This document shows positions 1-11,318 of a DNA stretch of 64,000 nucleotides, one piece after another. The stretch is from NCBI RefSeq assembly GCF_013201665.1, contig NZ_CP053840.1, positions 3,100,001 to 3,164,000 on the forward strand, read 5' to 3'. Below the pieces are notes generated by a model. That model saw nothing but the letters and a program-made list of their open reading frames with translations, did no database searches and was not told the origin of the DNA. Each line of letters begins with the position of its first letter. Position 1 is the first letter of the stretch. Source of the stretch: Arcobacter venerupis (GTDB lineage: Bacteria; Campylobacterota; Campylobacteria; Campylobacterales; Arcobacteraceae). Made by a program: the position numbers and the translations under genes.

Positions 1-3000
1 AGTTGTCTAACTAAACTTGATGAATCATCACTATTTACAGGCGAACCATAAAACCCTACTTTTAATGTTGTATCTTTTTTATCTTTTAATATATTTTGTA
101 AATCAGATTTTGCATTTAACATTGCTGCATAAGTTAGTAATGAACCTTGTGAATGCGCATCTACTATTAGATTACCATTTGTTGCTTGTGCCAAATTTAC
201 CAAATAATCTGATGTTTGTCTTGCACTTCCTGTTAATAAATAACTTTGTCCTAATGTATTTACAAAAAATTTATCTTGTCCACTTTCCATTAAATCTCCT
301 ACAATTCCATGAGTTTGGTTATAATTTATAAATACTACACTTGCATTTCCTGTCTGTTCTTTTGAGTTTTCAAATGAATCTTTTGTATCATTCATTATCC
401 CATTTGTAAACATATGAGTTATTTTACTAGTTTGTTCTTGAGTTAAGTATATTTTACTATCATTAAAATCACTTAATTTTTGTTCTTTTTTTATTGCTTC
501 TTCATCTTTTAGAATAACAACTGTTTTATTTGGATCTGTTACATATTTTCCATCTCCGGTTGGGTATATATCTTCTGGATTTATTCCCATATTTAATAAA
601 TCTTGTTTATTTGCTGTTTTAATTATTCCTCTATTATCACCAAAAAGTTGAGTAGCTATTTGGGTTACATATCCACCAGCATTTCCAACTGTTGGTATTA
701 TTCCCATCCCATAATCTGTTGTTGCATCTAAAGCCTTACCTATTGTTTTATCAAATATATTTCCATTTCCATCTTTATCTAGTTTTGTTGCTGATGGTAA
801 ATTTTGCATTATTTCATTTCTTACATTTAATCCTAAATCTTTAGAGTCTTGTCCCCATTTAGCTATTGTTTGAGTTGGGTCTAAAGCTTTACTTATTGAG
901 GTATTACTTAAGTATATATCCAAGTTACTATTTTTATCTTTTGTAATCACTTGTGATTGGTTTACATCTCTATTTACATTTGAAATATCTGTTCTATCTT
1001 TTACTTCTATATTTCCATTTCCTATTGTTGCATAGTTTATTTGCTCTTTTTGAGAATTTGATAATCCCAATTCCATTTTAGCTTGAGTCTCATTTTCTGA
1101 TTTATCAACACCTACACTTAAATTATAAGAACTACTTTTATCTTTATCATTGATATTTTCAACTGAAAGGCTTTTTGTACTAAGATTTAGATTATTCTTA
1201 TCTACAAAGTTTCCATTTTCATCATAGTTCCCACTTGCTATTACTGCTCCTTTTATTAAAGTATCTCCTTGAACATTTACATTTACACTATTTGTTCCTA
1301 TAATTGTTGTTTGATTATCTACCCAATCTCTTTGGCTATTATTTTTACCAACTCCTACTCCAATACTTCCATTTCCACTTGTTCCTAAAGATAAACTTGA
1401 GCTACTTCCATTTGAATTTGAACTATTTTGCAAAGAAGCTATTGTTAGATTATTTCCTACAGTTGCATTTATATCTTTTGCTTGAATATTTGCTCCTTCA
1501 AATTTAGCATTATTATCTATATTTAGGTTTAGATTTTTTGCTTGAATATTTGAGTTCACATAATTAGTTGATTGTGATGTCTGTTTTGCTTGGCTTACCG
1601 ATAAATCAACTTTTCCCGCGTTTGTTCCATACAATCCTACACTTAAATCCATATTTTTATCTGTTGTTTTACTATTTGATTTCTCTGCAGATGCTTCTAC
1701 ATTTAGGTTTTTTGCATAAATATCTAAATTATTTTGTGAATAAACATTACTTCCTTTAATATTTACATCTTCTCCTGCAACAAATGTTGCGTTATTTCCT
1801 GCATAAATATTTGAACTTTGCACAGTTTGATTCGTTGATGATGATGTATTTTTATTTACAATAGCTACTGCATTTAATCCAGCACTAACTGGATTTGATA
1901 ATGTACTACTTACTGTATCTATTAATTTTAATGTTCCGAATCCTGCATTTGCTGCATTATCTGATTTGGCAATACTTTGGGCTGAATTTGCTATATTTTT
2001 AGCTCCATCTGTTATATTTTGTTTTACACCTAAACTAATTCCTGCTTTTAGATATGTGTGTATTTTATCTTTATAATCTGTTGCTTCTTGCGATAATACA
2101 TTTATATTTTTCCCTGTAGCCAATATTAAATCATTATTTGCCATTATATTTGATGCCATAATATTTGTATTGTCTTTTGATATTAAAGTTACATTATCTC
2201 CTACAATATTACTTGCTAATTGAGTAGTATTCCCTTTATTTATTTCATCTTTATTTACTATTCCTCCTGCAAATATTGAAGCTTCTTTTGAGTTTAATGT
2301 TACTTCTACTCCTATTTTTTTTGTAGATTCTGAATGCTCATTTGATGCACTTTGTGTAGCTGATAATAAATTTATATCATTTGCTTTTAATGTTATATCT
2401 TCTCCTACTACATTTGAACCTATTATTGTTAACTCATTTTGTGCTTGTAACATAACTTCCTTACCAGATAAATTAGATGCTATTTGTGTTGTTGTTAGAT
2501 TTTTATCACTATTGGTTTTTTCTTGTGCATACACTAACATATTTCCACTAAATGAAGGACTAAAGCTTGTTTTTTTATGTATCTCTTCTTGTTTGAAAAT
2601 TTCTTCATCTGACATAATATTTAAATTATTTTTTGCATCAGCTAATAATAAATTCCCACTATTTATTTCACTAGCAAGAATATTTATATCTTTTCCAGAG
2701 CTTATTACTACATTTGCAGCTTGAGTTTCTAGTAAAGCACTGTTTAGTTTTAAAGCATCACTTGAACTTATATCTAAGCTTTTTTTCAATCCTCCAAAAG
2801 AAGATTTACTTGTTTGATGTAATTCTCCTTCTCTATACTCTTTTGCTAGGATATTTACATCTCCTTCTTTTGCATTTACGATTATATTATCTTGTGCTTT
2901 TAATTTTGAAGCTTCTAAATTTACATTATTATTTGCGTTTATTACAATATCATTTGCATTTAGTTCACTTGATACTACTTCTTCTTTATAACTCATATCT

Positions 3001-6000
3001 CTTTGTGTCTTTTTACTCATAAATCCTTTTGAACTTGTTTGAACATCGGTATAGTGTACATTATTTACTGCTGTTATATTTACATCATTTGAAGCATTTA
3101 GATTGATTTGATTTACGGCATTTAATTTAGAAACTTCTAAGTTTATATCATTTCCTGATTTCATTATTACATTTTCACCTGCACTTGCTGTTGCTGCTAG
3201 ATATTCCATATCAAGGGCTTTATCAAAGCCTCCACCAAAGTATAGATTATGTTCATTTTTTAGTTCTATTGTTTTTAGATTTACATCTTCATTTATTGCG
3301 TTTAGAGATAGAATTTTTGAAGCACTTAGGCTTGAACCTATATTATCTATATTTTTATTTGCTTGAATAACTAGATTACCATTTGTAGCTTCTATTTGAC
3401 TTTGATTTCCTAAAAGAGTATATGTGAAATTATTTGTACCTTGATTTATAGTATTTTGTTTTAAGAATGTTTCATTTATTATATTCCCATTTAAAGATGC
3501 TATTTGTACATCAGAACCTTTTATTATTCCGCCATTTTTATTTACAAAGTCATTAATTGAAATTAGTGAGGCTTTTCCATTAGATAAGATTACTCCAGAG
3601 TTATTTATAATACTATTTGCATCTAGGTTTATATAATCTTTGGCTTTTATAACTCCACTATTATTTACATTTGAATTTACTTTTAAATCTATTGAGTTTC
3701 CTGCAACTATACTTGCACCTTTTAAGTGTTCATAATCTTTGGCTAAATATACAACTGGAACTAATACACTTTGTCCATCTACTATTTTCTCTTCCATCCA
3801 TACTATATCTTCACTTAGGTTTGATAGTTGGATGGGGGTTAAAGCTTTACCTATTTCTAATTCTAATACTCCACTCATATTTACTGCATTTCCCATCAGT
3901 GCTACAAACTGTGCATTTTCACTTGTGTAATTTTCACTTAAAAATCTTTGTCCTGTTTGCTGAATTATCGCTTGACTTACTAATTTTGTCTCATAAGCTG
4001 CGTCACCTAATCTTTTTGTAGTTCTATCACCTTGATAATTCATCTTCTCTAGAAAATAAGAACTCCCTGTATAATTTGATAAATCTGTATATAAGGGATT
4101 TGATTCTACTAGATAATCTAAGTTTTTATTTGGATCTACTGGTGTAAATATTCCAAATTTATTTGTTGGTAATTTATAATCATCTTTTATTGTCTCTACA
4201 GCTATATTTATATTTAAATTATCTTTATTTAATAATTGACTATCATTATTCTCCACTATTTTATCTATACTACTTTCAATTTTTTCTTTTTCAAAAAATT
4301 CTATCTCTTTATTTTGTTCTTCTGCTAATTCTTCTTTTTGAGTATCTTTTACATCAGTTTCATTTGAATTTACTATTTGTTGAGTGTTTATTTCTTCTAT
4401 TGTTTTAGTTGTTGTATTGTCTAACTCTTCTTTTTGAGTATTTGCTACGATTATTCCTGTTGAAGAGCTTGTTTCATTTTGTGTATTTTTTGTTATTATA
4501 GATAAATCTGAACTTACTATATCTGTATTTGTTGTTGGTTTATATGTACTAAATTCTATTATTGCATTTTCGTTTCCATTAATCAAACTATTAGATGTCC
4601 CAAAAATATTTCTACCTGCTTCAATTGAGGAACTAATAGTATCTACTATCTCTACATCATATGTTACTTGTGTACCTTTATAGGTAGAATATTCTTTACA
4701 ACTACCGTACCACTTACATTTCTTTTCCCTAGTATAAATAGCTTTATTTGTTGTAGTTAACTTTACTATATCAATATTATCATTTGATATAACATCGCTT
4801 TCAAAGTATAAATCATTCTTACCTGAGATTAATGAATAATTATTTATTATAGTATTCGTATTAAAATAAATATCCCGTCCAGATAATATTTGTGCGATTA
4901 TTGGTTTATCATAACTCATTATATCCGTATAAATTGTATAACTATTATAAGTATATCCTGGTTTATCTCTAGATATATATTCAGTACTTATTCTTTCTCC
5001 TCCACGAATGGACATACTTCCATTATTCTCTTGAATATATTCACCCTTTATATTTAACTCAATTGCTAGATTTTCTAATTTATTTGCAAAAATATTAATA
5101 TCCCCATATTGTGTTTGTATAACTGATTTATCATTTGTTATATTTTGTGTTCTTAAAGTTTTATCTTTGTCTGCTTGAATATTTATATGATTTGTTGCAT
5201 AGATAGTTGCTTCTTTATTATTTAAATCTACCAAATTATCATCTGTTTTATTTAATAAATTATTTTTTATAAACAAATTTACACTATCATTTGAATAAAT
5301 TGTATTATAGTTTGTCAAATTATTTGCAGTTATACTCATAATAGAAGAGTAATTATCTGCATTACCTGAAGCTATTCCTCCATAATTTACAATATCATTA
5401 GCTTTTAAATTCATTTCATATAATGAAGAAATTAATCCATAATTCGTAAGAATATTTGTATTCAGATTTGTAAAAGCTCCTTTTATCCCAAATAAAGTTT
5501 CATTTGAATCATTATTTATTATGTAGTTATTTGCATTTAAAGTTATAGTATTTCCTGAAGATAGTAATGCGTTATTTATTATATAATCATTTGCATTTAT
5601 TGTTATATTATCATTAGAAATAAATTGGGCATTGTTTGTCAGTGATTTTGAATTTAAAGTTACGCTATTTAAAGCTTCAAAAGTATTTGAACTATCAAGT
5701 GTTATATCATCATCAATAGTTATATTCATACTATTACCACTTTTAAATACATTATTTGAAAGAATTGTATTACTATCTTCATTTTCAATATTATTTGTTT
5801 GTAAAAAGAAATTTCTAAGAGATAAATATTTAGAATCTTTTGTATTAAAATTTGTTGTTAAAATATTTATATCATTATTCACATCTAGTGTAGAGTTATT
5901 TACTATTAATTTTTCAAGTTTATTTTTTTTTTGATTTTTAATATTTAAATCTTTTGAAGCTAATGTAGTATTATTTAAATCCAATTTATTAGTTATTAGA

Positions 6001-9000
6001 TTTATATTTCCTTGTTTATATCCATTTGCATAAGTTTCGTTTATATCTACTACACTTTGAACAATACTATTATTTAATGTTATATCTAAAGAATTAATAT
6101 CAATATTATTATTTGCTTGAATACTTAAATAGTTTGAAATAAACTTTTTAGAATTTATTAAAATATTATTTGTTGAATATAATAAACCTTTATTCGTAAT
6201 CTCACTAGAAAAATCTAAATTATTAGTTTTTAATCCTAAATCCCCATCTGTTGCTACGATATTTGAACTCTTCGCATTTACATCATTCGCTATTATCTCT
6301 ATCTCTTTTGCTTGGATATTTGATTCTTCCCCTTGGAAATTAAATATATTTAATACTAATCTCTTCCCTGCTTGTATTATCCCTTTTACATTATTAAACA
6401 TCCCATTCTCTTCTGAATTGATATTTAAATTCTCATTTGTTACTATTACTCCATTACTATTATCTATATCTTTTGATTCGATATTTATATCTTCTTTCGC
6501 TCCTATATATCCATTTATATTTTTTAAACTATTTGTATTTATATTTATACTTGTATTTGAAATTAATTTTGAGTTATAATCTTCTTCTTTTGTATTCTCT
6601 TTTGATAGTTCTAAACTTTTCGAGCTTATATCTATTTTATTCCCTTGCATATTCACATCTTGGGCTAATATTTCATTCTCTACTTTTAAATCTATATCTT
6701 TCCCTACATTTACTATTGACTTATTTAATTCTAATTTCTTCGCATTTAAACTAAGATTCCCCTCTTGACTTAATATCTTTGTATTATTTAACTTTGTCTC
6801 TTTTGAATCTATCTTTAAATCTTTTAAGGCTGCTATTTGTAATGAATTATCTAAATCTAAATTATTAGTTTTTAATCCTAAATCCCCATCTGTTGCTACG
6901 ATATTTGAACTCTTCGCATTTACATCATTCGCTATTATCTCTATCTCTTTTGCTTGGATATTTGATTCTTCCCCTTGGAAATTAAATATATTTAATACTA
7001 ATCTCTTCCCTGCTTGTATTATCCCTTTTACATTATTAAACATCCCATTCTCTTCTGAATTGATATTTAAATTCTCATTTGTTACTATTACTCCATTACT
7101 ATTATCTATATCTTTTGATTCGATATTTATATCTTCTTTCGCTCCTATATATCCATTTATATTTTTTAAACTATTTGTATTTATATTTATACTTGTATTT
7201 GAAATTAATTTTGAGTTATAATCTTCTTCTTTTGTATTCTCTTTTGATAGTTCTAAACTTTTCGAGCTTATATCTATTTTATTCCCTTGCATATTCACAT
7301 CTTGGGCTAATATTTCATTCTCTACTTTTAAATCTATATCTTTCCCTACATTTACTATTGACTTATTTAATTCTAATTTCTTCGCATTTAAACTAAGATT
7401 CCCCTCTTGACTTAATATCTTTGTATTATTTAACTTTGTCTCTTTTGAATCTATCTTTAAATCTTTTAAGGCTGCTATTTGTAATGAATTATCTAAATCT
7501 AAATTATTAGTTTTTAATCCTAAATCCCCATCTGTTGCTACGATATTTGAACTCTTCGCATTTACATCATTCGCTATTATCTCTATCTCTTTTGCTTGGA
7601 TATTTGATTCTTCCCCTTGGAAATTAAATATATTTAATACTAATCTCTTCCCTGCTTGTATTATCCCTTTTACATTATTAAACATCCCATTCTCTTCTGA
7701 ATTGATATTTAAATTCTCATTTGTTACTATTACTCCATTACTATTATCTATATCTTTTGATTCGATATTTATATCTTCTTTCGCTCCTATATATCCATTT
7801 ATATTTTTTAAACTATTTGTATTTATATTTATACTTGTATTTGAAATTAATTTTGAGTTATAATCTTCTTCTTTTGTATTCTCTTTTGATAGTTCTAAAC
7901 TTTTCGAGCTTATATCTATTTTATTCCCTTGCATATTCACATCTTGGGCTAATATTTCATTCTCTACTTTTAAATCTATATCTTTCCCTACATTTACTAT
8001 TGACTTATTTAATTCTAATTTCTTCGCATTTAAACTAAGATTCCCCTCTTGACTTAATATCTTTGTATTATTTAACTTTGTCTCTTTTGAATCTATCTTT
8101 AAATCTTTTAAGGCTGCTATTTGTAATGAATTATCTAAATCTAAATTATTAGTTTTTAATCCTAAATCCCCATCTGTTGCTACGATATTTGAACTCTTCG
8201 CATTTACATCATTCGCTATTATCTCTATCTCTTTTGCTTGGATATTTGATTCTTCCCCTTGGAAATTAAATATATTTAATACTAATCTCTTCCCTGCTTG
8301 TATTATCCCTTTTACATTATTAAACATCCCATTCTCTTCTGAATTGATATTTAAATTCTCATTTGTTACTATTACTCCATTACTATTATCTATATCTTTT
8401 GATTCGATATTTATATCTTCTTTCGCTCCTATATATCCATTTATATTTTTTAAACTATTTGTATTTATATTTATACTTGTATTTGAAATTAATTTTGAGT
8501 TATAATCTTCTTCTTTTGTATTCTCTTTTGATAGTTCTAAACTTTTCGAGCTTATATCTATTTTATTCCCTTGCATATTCACATCTTGGGCTAATATTTC
8601 ATTCTCTACTTTTAAATCTATATCTTTCCCTACATTTACTATTGACTTATTTAATTCTAATTTCTTCGCATTTAAACTAAGATTCCCCTCTTGACTTAAT
8701 ATCTTTGTATTATTTAACTTTGTCTCTTTTGAATCTATCTTTAAATCTTTTAAGGCTGCTATTTGTAATGAATTATCTAAATCTAAATTATTAGTTTTTA
8801 ATCCTAAATCCCCATCTGTTGCTACGATATTTGAACTCTTCGCATTTACATCATTCGCTATTATCTCTATCTCTTTTGCTTGGATATTTGATTCTTCCCC
8901 TTGGAAATTAAATATATTTAATACTAATCTCTTCCCTGCTTGTATTATCCCTTTTACATTATTAAACATCCCATTCTCTTCTGAATTGATATTTAAATTC

Positions 9001-11309
9001 TCATTTGTTACTATTACTCCATTACTATTATCTATATCTTTTGATTCGATATTTATATCTTCTTTCGCTCCTATATATCCATTTATATTTTTTAAACTAT
9101 TTGTATTTATATTTATACTTGTATTTGAAATTAATTTTGAGTTATAATCTTCTTCTTTTGTATTCTCTTTTGATAGTTCTAAACTTTTCGAGCTTATATC
9201 TATTTTATTCCCTTGCATATTCACATCTTGGGCTAATATTTCATTCTCTACTTTTAAATCTATATCTTTCCCTACATTTACTATTGACTTATTTAATTCT
9301 AATTTCTTCGCATTTAAACTAAGATTCCCCTCTTGACTTAATATCTTTGTATTATTTAACTTTGTCTCTTTTGAATCTATCTTTAAATCTTTTAAGGCTG
9401 CTATTTGTAATGAATTATCTAAATCTAAATTATTAGTTTTTAATCCTAAATCCCCATCTGTTGCTACGATATTTGAACTCTTCGCATTTACATCATTCGC
9501 TATTATCTCTATCTCTTTTGCTTGGATATTTGATTCTTCCCCTTGGAAATTAAATATATTTAATACTAATCTCTTCCCTGCTTGTATTATCCCTTTTACA
9601 TTATTAAACATCCCATTCTCTTCTGAATTGATATTTAAATTCTCATTTGTTACTATTACTCCATTACTATTATCTATATCTTTTGATTCGATATTTATAT
9701 CTTCTTTCGCTCCTATATATCCATTTATATTTTTTAAACTATTTGTATTTATATTTATACTTGTATTTGAAATTAATTTTGAGTTATAATCTTCTTCTTT
9801 TGTATTCTCTTTTGATAGTTCTAAACTTTTCGAGCTTATATCTATTTTATTCCCTTGCATATTCACATCTTGGGCTAATATTTCATTCTCTACTTTTAAA
9901 TCTATATCTTTCCCTACATTTACTATTGACTTATTTAATTCTAATTTCTTCGCATTTAAACTAAGATTCCCCTCTTGACTTAATATCTTTGTATTATTTG
10001 ATACTATTTTATCTTCACTTTTTATGGTAATATCATCTTTTGATTGAATCGTTACATTATCTTCATTTTCTAGATTTTTACTTTTTATAATTATTGCTTT
10101 TTTTGAATTTATATTTGAATTTTGAGAATTTTTTATATTTGTAGAATCTATTGTTATATTATCTTTTGAATAAAGAGTTTTCTTATTTTCTAGATTTTCA
10201 GAATTTATAGTAAGATTTCCCTTTATTGAATCTTCTAATTCTTCAGTTACTCCTGAAGCTATTATGTTATTATTTATAACTTTTTGAGCTGTTAATTCTA
10301 TATTATTTTTTGAAGCTATCATATCCGCATTAACTATTTCATTTTTTGCATTTAAATTTACATTATTTGCATATACTTGCTCACTATTTATACTATTTGA
10401 ATTTGATTTTATATTTATATCATTTGTGGCTATTACTTTTTTTACTACTATTTTTCCATCGGCACTTAATTTTAAATTATCTTGAGCTGCTATTTCTACA
10501 GGTAGATTTACTCCAACCCCAGCTTGCGTTCCGATTAAGTTTATTTTATTTGCATAAATTCCACCTAAGCTTGATGAATCTAAAGAAAAACTTGGCTTTT
10601 CAGTATCTACTTCATCTATTCTTTCTATAGTTCCATCTTCTGAGATTTTATTCTTTCCTGTTACTATATCTATATCTTTTGCATGAATTTGGGCATTTAA
10701 TTTCACTGTTTTTGCATATAGTTCAGCTTTATCTACATTTGTTGTATTTAAGCCATCTCCATCTATTTGTATTTCTGAATCTCTTACTTCAAAATTTCGG
10801 ATTTGATTATCTTGAATATTTATTTTTCCTGTTGTTATTGTTGCTTTTGAAGTATTTATAAATCCTGCTCCATTTATATATATTCCATTGGGGTTTGCTA
10901 CAACTACACCTGCTTTATCACCTGCAACTTCTGTAAATCCTTTTAGTTCACTTTTGTTTTTGCTTGTTACCTCATTTAATATTGTTTTTGCAGTACTTCC
11001 TCCAACTAAATTCTTATTTCCATAGATATATCCACTTAATTGAGTATTTACATCTCTTTGGTTTGAATTATTTAAGATAACTCCCTCTTTATTTACATTA
11101 TAATCACTAAATTTATTATGAGAAAGCCCTTTTTCATTTGGTACAACTATATTTACTATAGGAACTCCATTTCTTGCAGTTTCTAATGTTGCCTGATTTG
11201 ATTTTACTGCTGTATTATCAACTACTATGCTTCCAGCAATCACTGTTTGCTGAAAAATCAATAAACTACTTATTTTTATAGCTATTATTTTTTTTATTAT
11301 ATTTCTCAT
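1..11309 (-). CDS. Giant two-partner-secretion exoprotein (FHA/HecA/CdiA type), C-terminus beyond window
   Basis: Starting at an ATG whose complement lies at 11307-11309, the minus-strand frame stays open to the left edge: 3769 whole codons with no stop. Residues 1-26 look like a signal peptide. The next ~120 residues form a TPS (haemagglutination activity) domain containing NPNG at 139-142. Long beta-helix repeats rich in N-I-x-(I/L)-x-A/S follow. Residues ~437-1700 are the 642-bp tandem repeat. Around residue 2430 is a 'KRLGD' segment with a following 'DIVWMEEK' region that I recognise from large TPS haemagglutinins, and haemagglutinin-type repeats follow to ~3300. Near the edge, residues ~3600-3769 contain 'FTNGIMND' and 'VDAHSQGS', a lipase-like nucleophile elbow with Ser at ~3720. 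TpsA proteins are secreted through their TpsB partner, here the gene 9 bp upstream. Adhesin, or contact-dependent toxin delivery, is inferred. No VENN motif is seen within the window. Confidence 0.9.
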   Translation of the reverse strand, partial: MRNIIKKIIAIKISSLLIFQQTVIAGSIVVDNTAVKSNQATLETARNGVPIVNIVVPNEKGLSHNKFSDYNVNKEGVILNNSNQRDVNTQLSGYIYGNKNLVGGSTAKTILNEVTSKNKSELKGFTEVAGDKAGVVVANPNGIYINGAGFINTSKATITTGKINIQDNQIRNFEVRDSEIQIDGDGLNTTNVDKAELYAKTVKLNAQIHAKDIDIVTGKNKISEDGTIERIDEVDTEKPSFSLDSSSLGGIYANKINLIGTQAGVGVNLPVEIAAQDNLKLSADGKIVVKKVIATNDINIKSNSNSINSEQVYANNVNLNAKNEIVNADMIASKNNIELTAQKVINNNIIASGVTEELEDSIKGNLTINSENLENKKTLYSKDNITIDSTNIKNSQNSNINSKKAIIIKSKNLENEDNVTIQSKDDITIKSEDKIVSNNTKILSQEGNLSLNAKKLELNKSIVNVGKDIDLKVENEILAQDVNMQGNKIDISSKSLELSKENTKEEDYNSKLISNTSININTNSLKNINGYIGAKEDINIESKDIDNSNGVIVTNENLNINSEENGMFNNVKGIIQAGKRLVLNIFNFQGEESNIQAKEIEIIANDVNAKSSNIVATDGDLGLKTNNLDLDNSLQIAALKDLKIDSKETKLNNTKILSQEGNLSLNAKKLELNKSIVNVGKDIDLKVENEILAQDVNMQGNKIDISSKSLELSKENTKEEDYNSKLISNTSININTNSLKNINGYIGAKEDINIESKDIDNSNGVIVTNENLNINSEENGMFNNVKGIIQAGKRLVLNIFNFQGEESNIQAKEIEIIANDVNAKSSNIVATDGDLGLKTNNLDLDNSLQIAALKDLKIDSKETKLNNTKILSQEGNLSLNAKKLELNKSIVNVGKDIDLKVENEILAQDVNMQGNKIDISSKSLELSKENTKEEDYNSKLISNTSININTNSLKNINGYIGAKEDINIESKDIDNSNGVIVTNENLNINSEENGMFNNVKGIIQAGKRLVLNIFNFQGEESNIQAKEIEIIANDVNAKSSNIVATDGDLGLKTNNLDLDNSLQIAALKDLKIDSKETKLNNTKILSQEGNLSLNAKKLELNKSIVNVGKDIDLKVENEILAQDVNMQGNKIDISSKSLELSKENTKEEDYNSKLISNTSININTNSLKNINGYIGAKEDINIESKDIDNSNGVIVTNENLNINSEENGMFNNVKGIIQAGKRLVLNIFNFQGEESNIQAKEIEIIANDVNAKSSNIVATDGDLGLKTNNLDLDNSLQIAALKDLKIDSKETKLNNTKILSQEGNLSLNAKKLELNKSIVNVGKDIDLKVENEILAQDVNMQGNKIDISSKSLELSKENTKEEDYNSKLISNTSININTNSLKNINGYIGAKEDINIESKDIDNSNGVIVTNENLNINSEENGMFNNVKGIIQAGKRLVLNIFNFQGEESNIQAKEIEIIANDVNAKSSNIVATDGDLGLKTNNLDLDNSLQIAALKDLKIDSKETKLNNTKILSQEGNLSLNAKKLELNKSIVNVGKDIDLKVENEILAQDVNMQGNKIDISSKSLELSKENTKEEDYNSKLISNTSININTNSLKNINGYIGAKEDINIESKDIDNSNGVIVTNENLNINSEENGMFNNVKGIIQAGKRLVLNIFNFQGEESNIQAKEIEIIANDVNAKSSNIVATDGDLGLKTNNLDFSSEITNKGLLYSTNNILINSKKFISNYLSIQANNNIDINSLDITLNNSIVQSVVDINETYANGYKQGNINLITNKLDLNNTTLASKDLNIKNQKKNKLEKLIVNNSTLDVNNDINILTTNFNTKDSKYLSLRNFFLQTNNIENEDSNTILSNNVFKSGNSMNITIDDDITLDSSNTFEALNSVTLNSKSLTNNAQFISNDNITINANDYIINNALLSSGNTITLNANNYIINNDSNETLFGIKGAFTNLNTNILTNYGLISSLYEMNLKANDIVNYGGIASGNADNYSSIMSITANNLTNYNTIYSNDSVNLFIKNNLLNKTDDNLVDLNNKEATIYATNHINIQADKDKTLRTQNITNDKSVIQTQYGDINIFANKLENLAIELNIKGEYIQENNGSMSIRGGERISTEYISRDKPGYTYNSYTIYTDIMSYDKPIIAQILSGRDIYFNTNTIINNYSLISGKNDLYFESDVISNDNIDIVKLTTTNKAIYTREKKCKWYGSCKEYSTYKGTQVTYDVEIVDTISSSIEAGRNIFGTSNSLINGNENAIIEFSTYKPTTNTDIVSSDLSIITKNTQNETSSSTGIIVANTQKEELDNTTTKTIEEINTQQIVNSNETDVKDTQKEELAEEQNKEIEFFEKEKIESSIDKIVENNDSQLLNKDNLNINIAVETIKDDYKLPTNKFGIFTPVDPNKNLDYLVESNPLYTDLSNYTGSSYFLEKMNYQGDRTTKRLGDAAYETKLVSQAIIQQTGQRFLSENYTSENAQFVALMGNAVNMSGVLELEIGKALTPIQLSNLSEDIVWMEEKIVDGQSVLVPVVYLAKDYEHLKGASIVAGNSIDLKVNSNVNNSGVIKAKDYINLDANSIINNSGVILSNGKASLISINDFVNKNGGIIKGSDVQIASLNGNIINETFLKQNTINQGTNNFTYTLLGNQSQIEATNGNLVIQANKNIDNIGSSLSASKILSLNAINEDVNLKTIELKNEHNLYFGGGFDKALDMEYLAATASAGENVIMKSGNDINLEVSKLNAVNQINLNASNDVNITAVNNVHYTDVQTSSKGFMSKKTQRDMSYKEEVVSSELNANDIVINANNNVNLEASKLKAQDNIIVNAKEGDVNILAKEYREGELHQTSKSSFGGLKKSLDISSSDALKLNSALLETQAANVVISSGKDINILASEINSGNLLLADAKNNLNIMSDEEIFKQEEIHKKTSFSPSFSGNMLVYAQEKTNSDKNLTTTQIASNLSGKEVMLQAQNELTIIGSNVVGEDITLKANDINLLSATQSASNEHSESTKKIGVEVTLNSKEASIFAGGIVNKDEINKGNTTQLASNIVGDNVTLISKDNTNIMASNIMANNDLILATGKNINVLSQEATDYKDKIHTYLKAGISLGVKQNITDGAKNIANSAQSIAKSDNAANAGFGTLKLIDTVSSTLSNPVSAGLNAVAIVNKNTSSSTNQTVQSSNIYAGNNATFVAGEDVNIKGSNVYSQNNLDIYAKNLNVEASAEKSNSKTTDKNMDLSVGLYGTNAGKVDLSVSQAKQTSQSTNYVNSNIQAKNLNLNIDNNAKFEGANIQAKDINATVGNNLTIASLQNSSNSNGSSSSLSLGTSGNGSIGVGVGKNNSQRDWVDNQTTIIGTNSVNVNVQGDTLIKGAVIASGNYDENGNFVDKNNLNLSTKSLSVENINDKDKSSSYNLSVGVDKSENETQAKMELGLSNSQKEQINYATIGNGNIEVKDRTDISNVNRDVNQSQVITKDKNSNLDIYLSNTSISKALDPTQTIAKWGQDSKDLGLNVRNEIMQNLPSATKLDKDGNGNIFDKTIGKALDATTDYGMGIIPTVGNAGGYVTQIATQLFGDNRGIIKTANKQDLLNMGINPEDIYPTGDGKYVTDPNKTVVILKDEEAIKKEQKLSDFNDSKIYLTQEQTSKITHMFTNGIMNDTKDSFENSKEQTGNASVVFINYNQTHGIVGDLMESGQDKFFVNTLGQSYLLTGSARQTSDYLVNLAQATNGNLIVDAHSQGSLLTYAAMLNAKSDLQNILKDKKDTTLKVGFYGSPVNSDDSSSLVRQ
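6211..9999 (-). repeat. 642-bp tandem repeat, about 5.9 copies, inside the exoprotein gene
   Basis: The same 642-bp sequence starts at 6211, 6853, 7495, 8137, 8779 and 9421. The sixth copy breaks off at 9999 after 579 bp. By eye the copies are identical at nucleotide level, and the flanks diverge sharply at both ends. 642 is divisible by three, so each copy adds exactly 214 residues in frame. The unit encodes beta-helix-type strands (N-I-N-I, D-L-K-V patterns). Perfect identity implies very recent expansion or continual homogenisation. An assembler could miscount such copies, so the true number may differ. Confidence 0.97.
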
Positions 11310-11318
11310 AAATTACCC

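Noticed and set aside
17-6200. Numerous plus-strand open frames of 60-116 codons
   Set aside because: All are opposite the continuous minus-strand exoprotein frame and translate to Leu/Tyr/Phe-rich nonsense.
6437-9964. Six identical 105-codon plus-strand open frames spaced 642 bp
   Set aside because: They are antisense shadows of the tandem repeat in the minus-strand exoprotein gene; Leu/Tyr-rich low-complexity translation and no ribosome sites.
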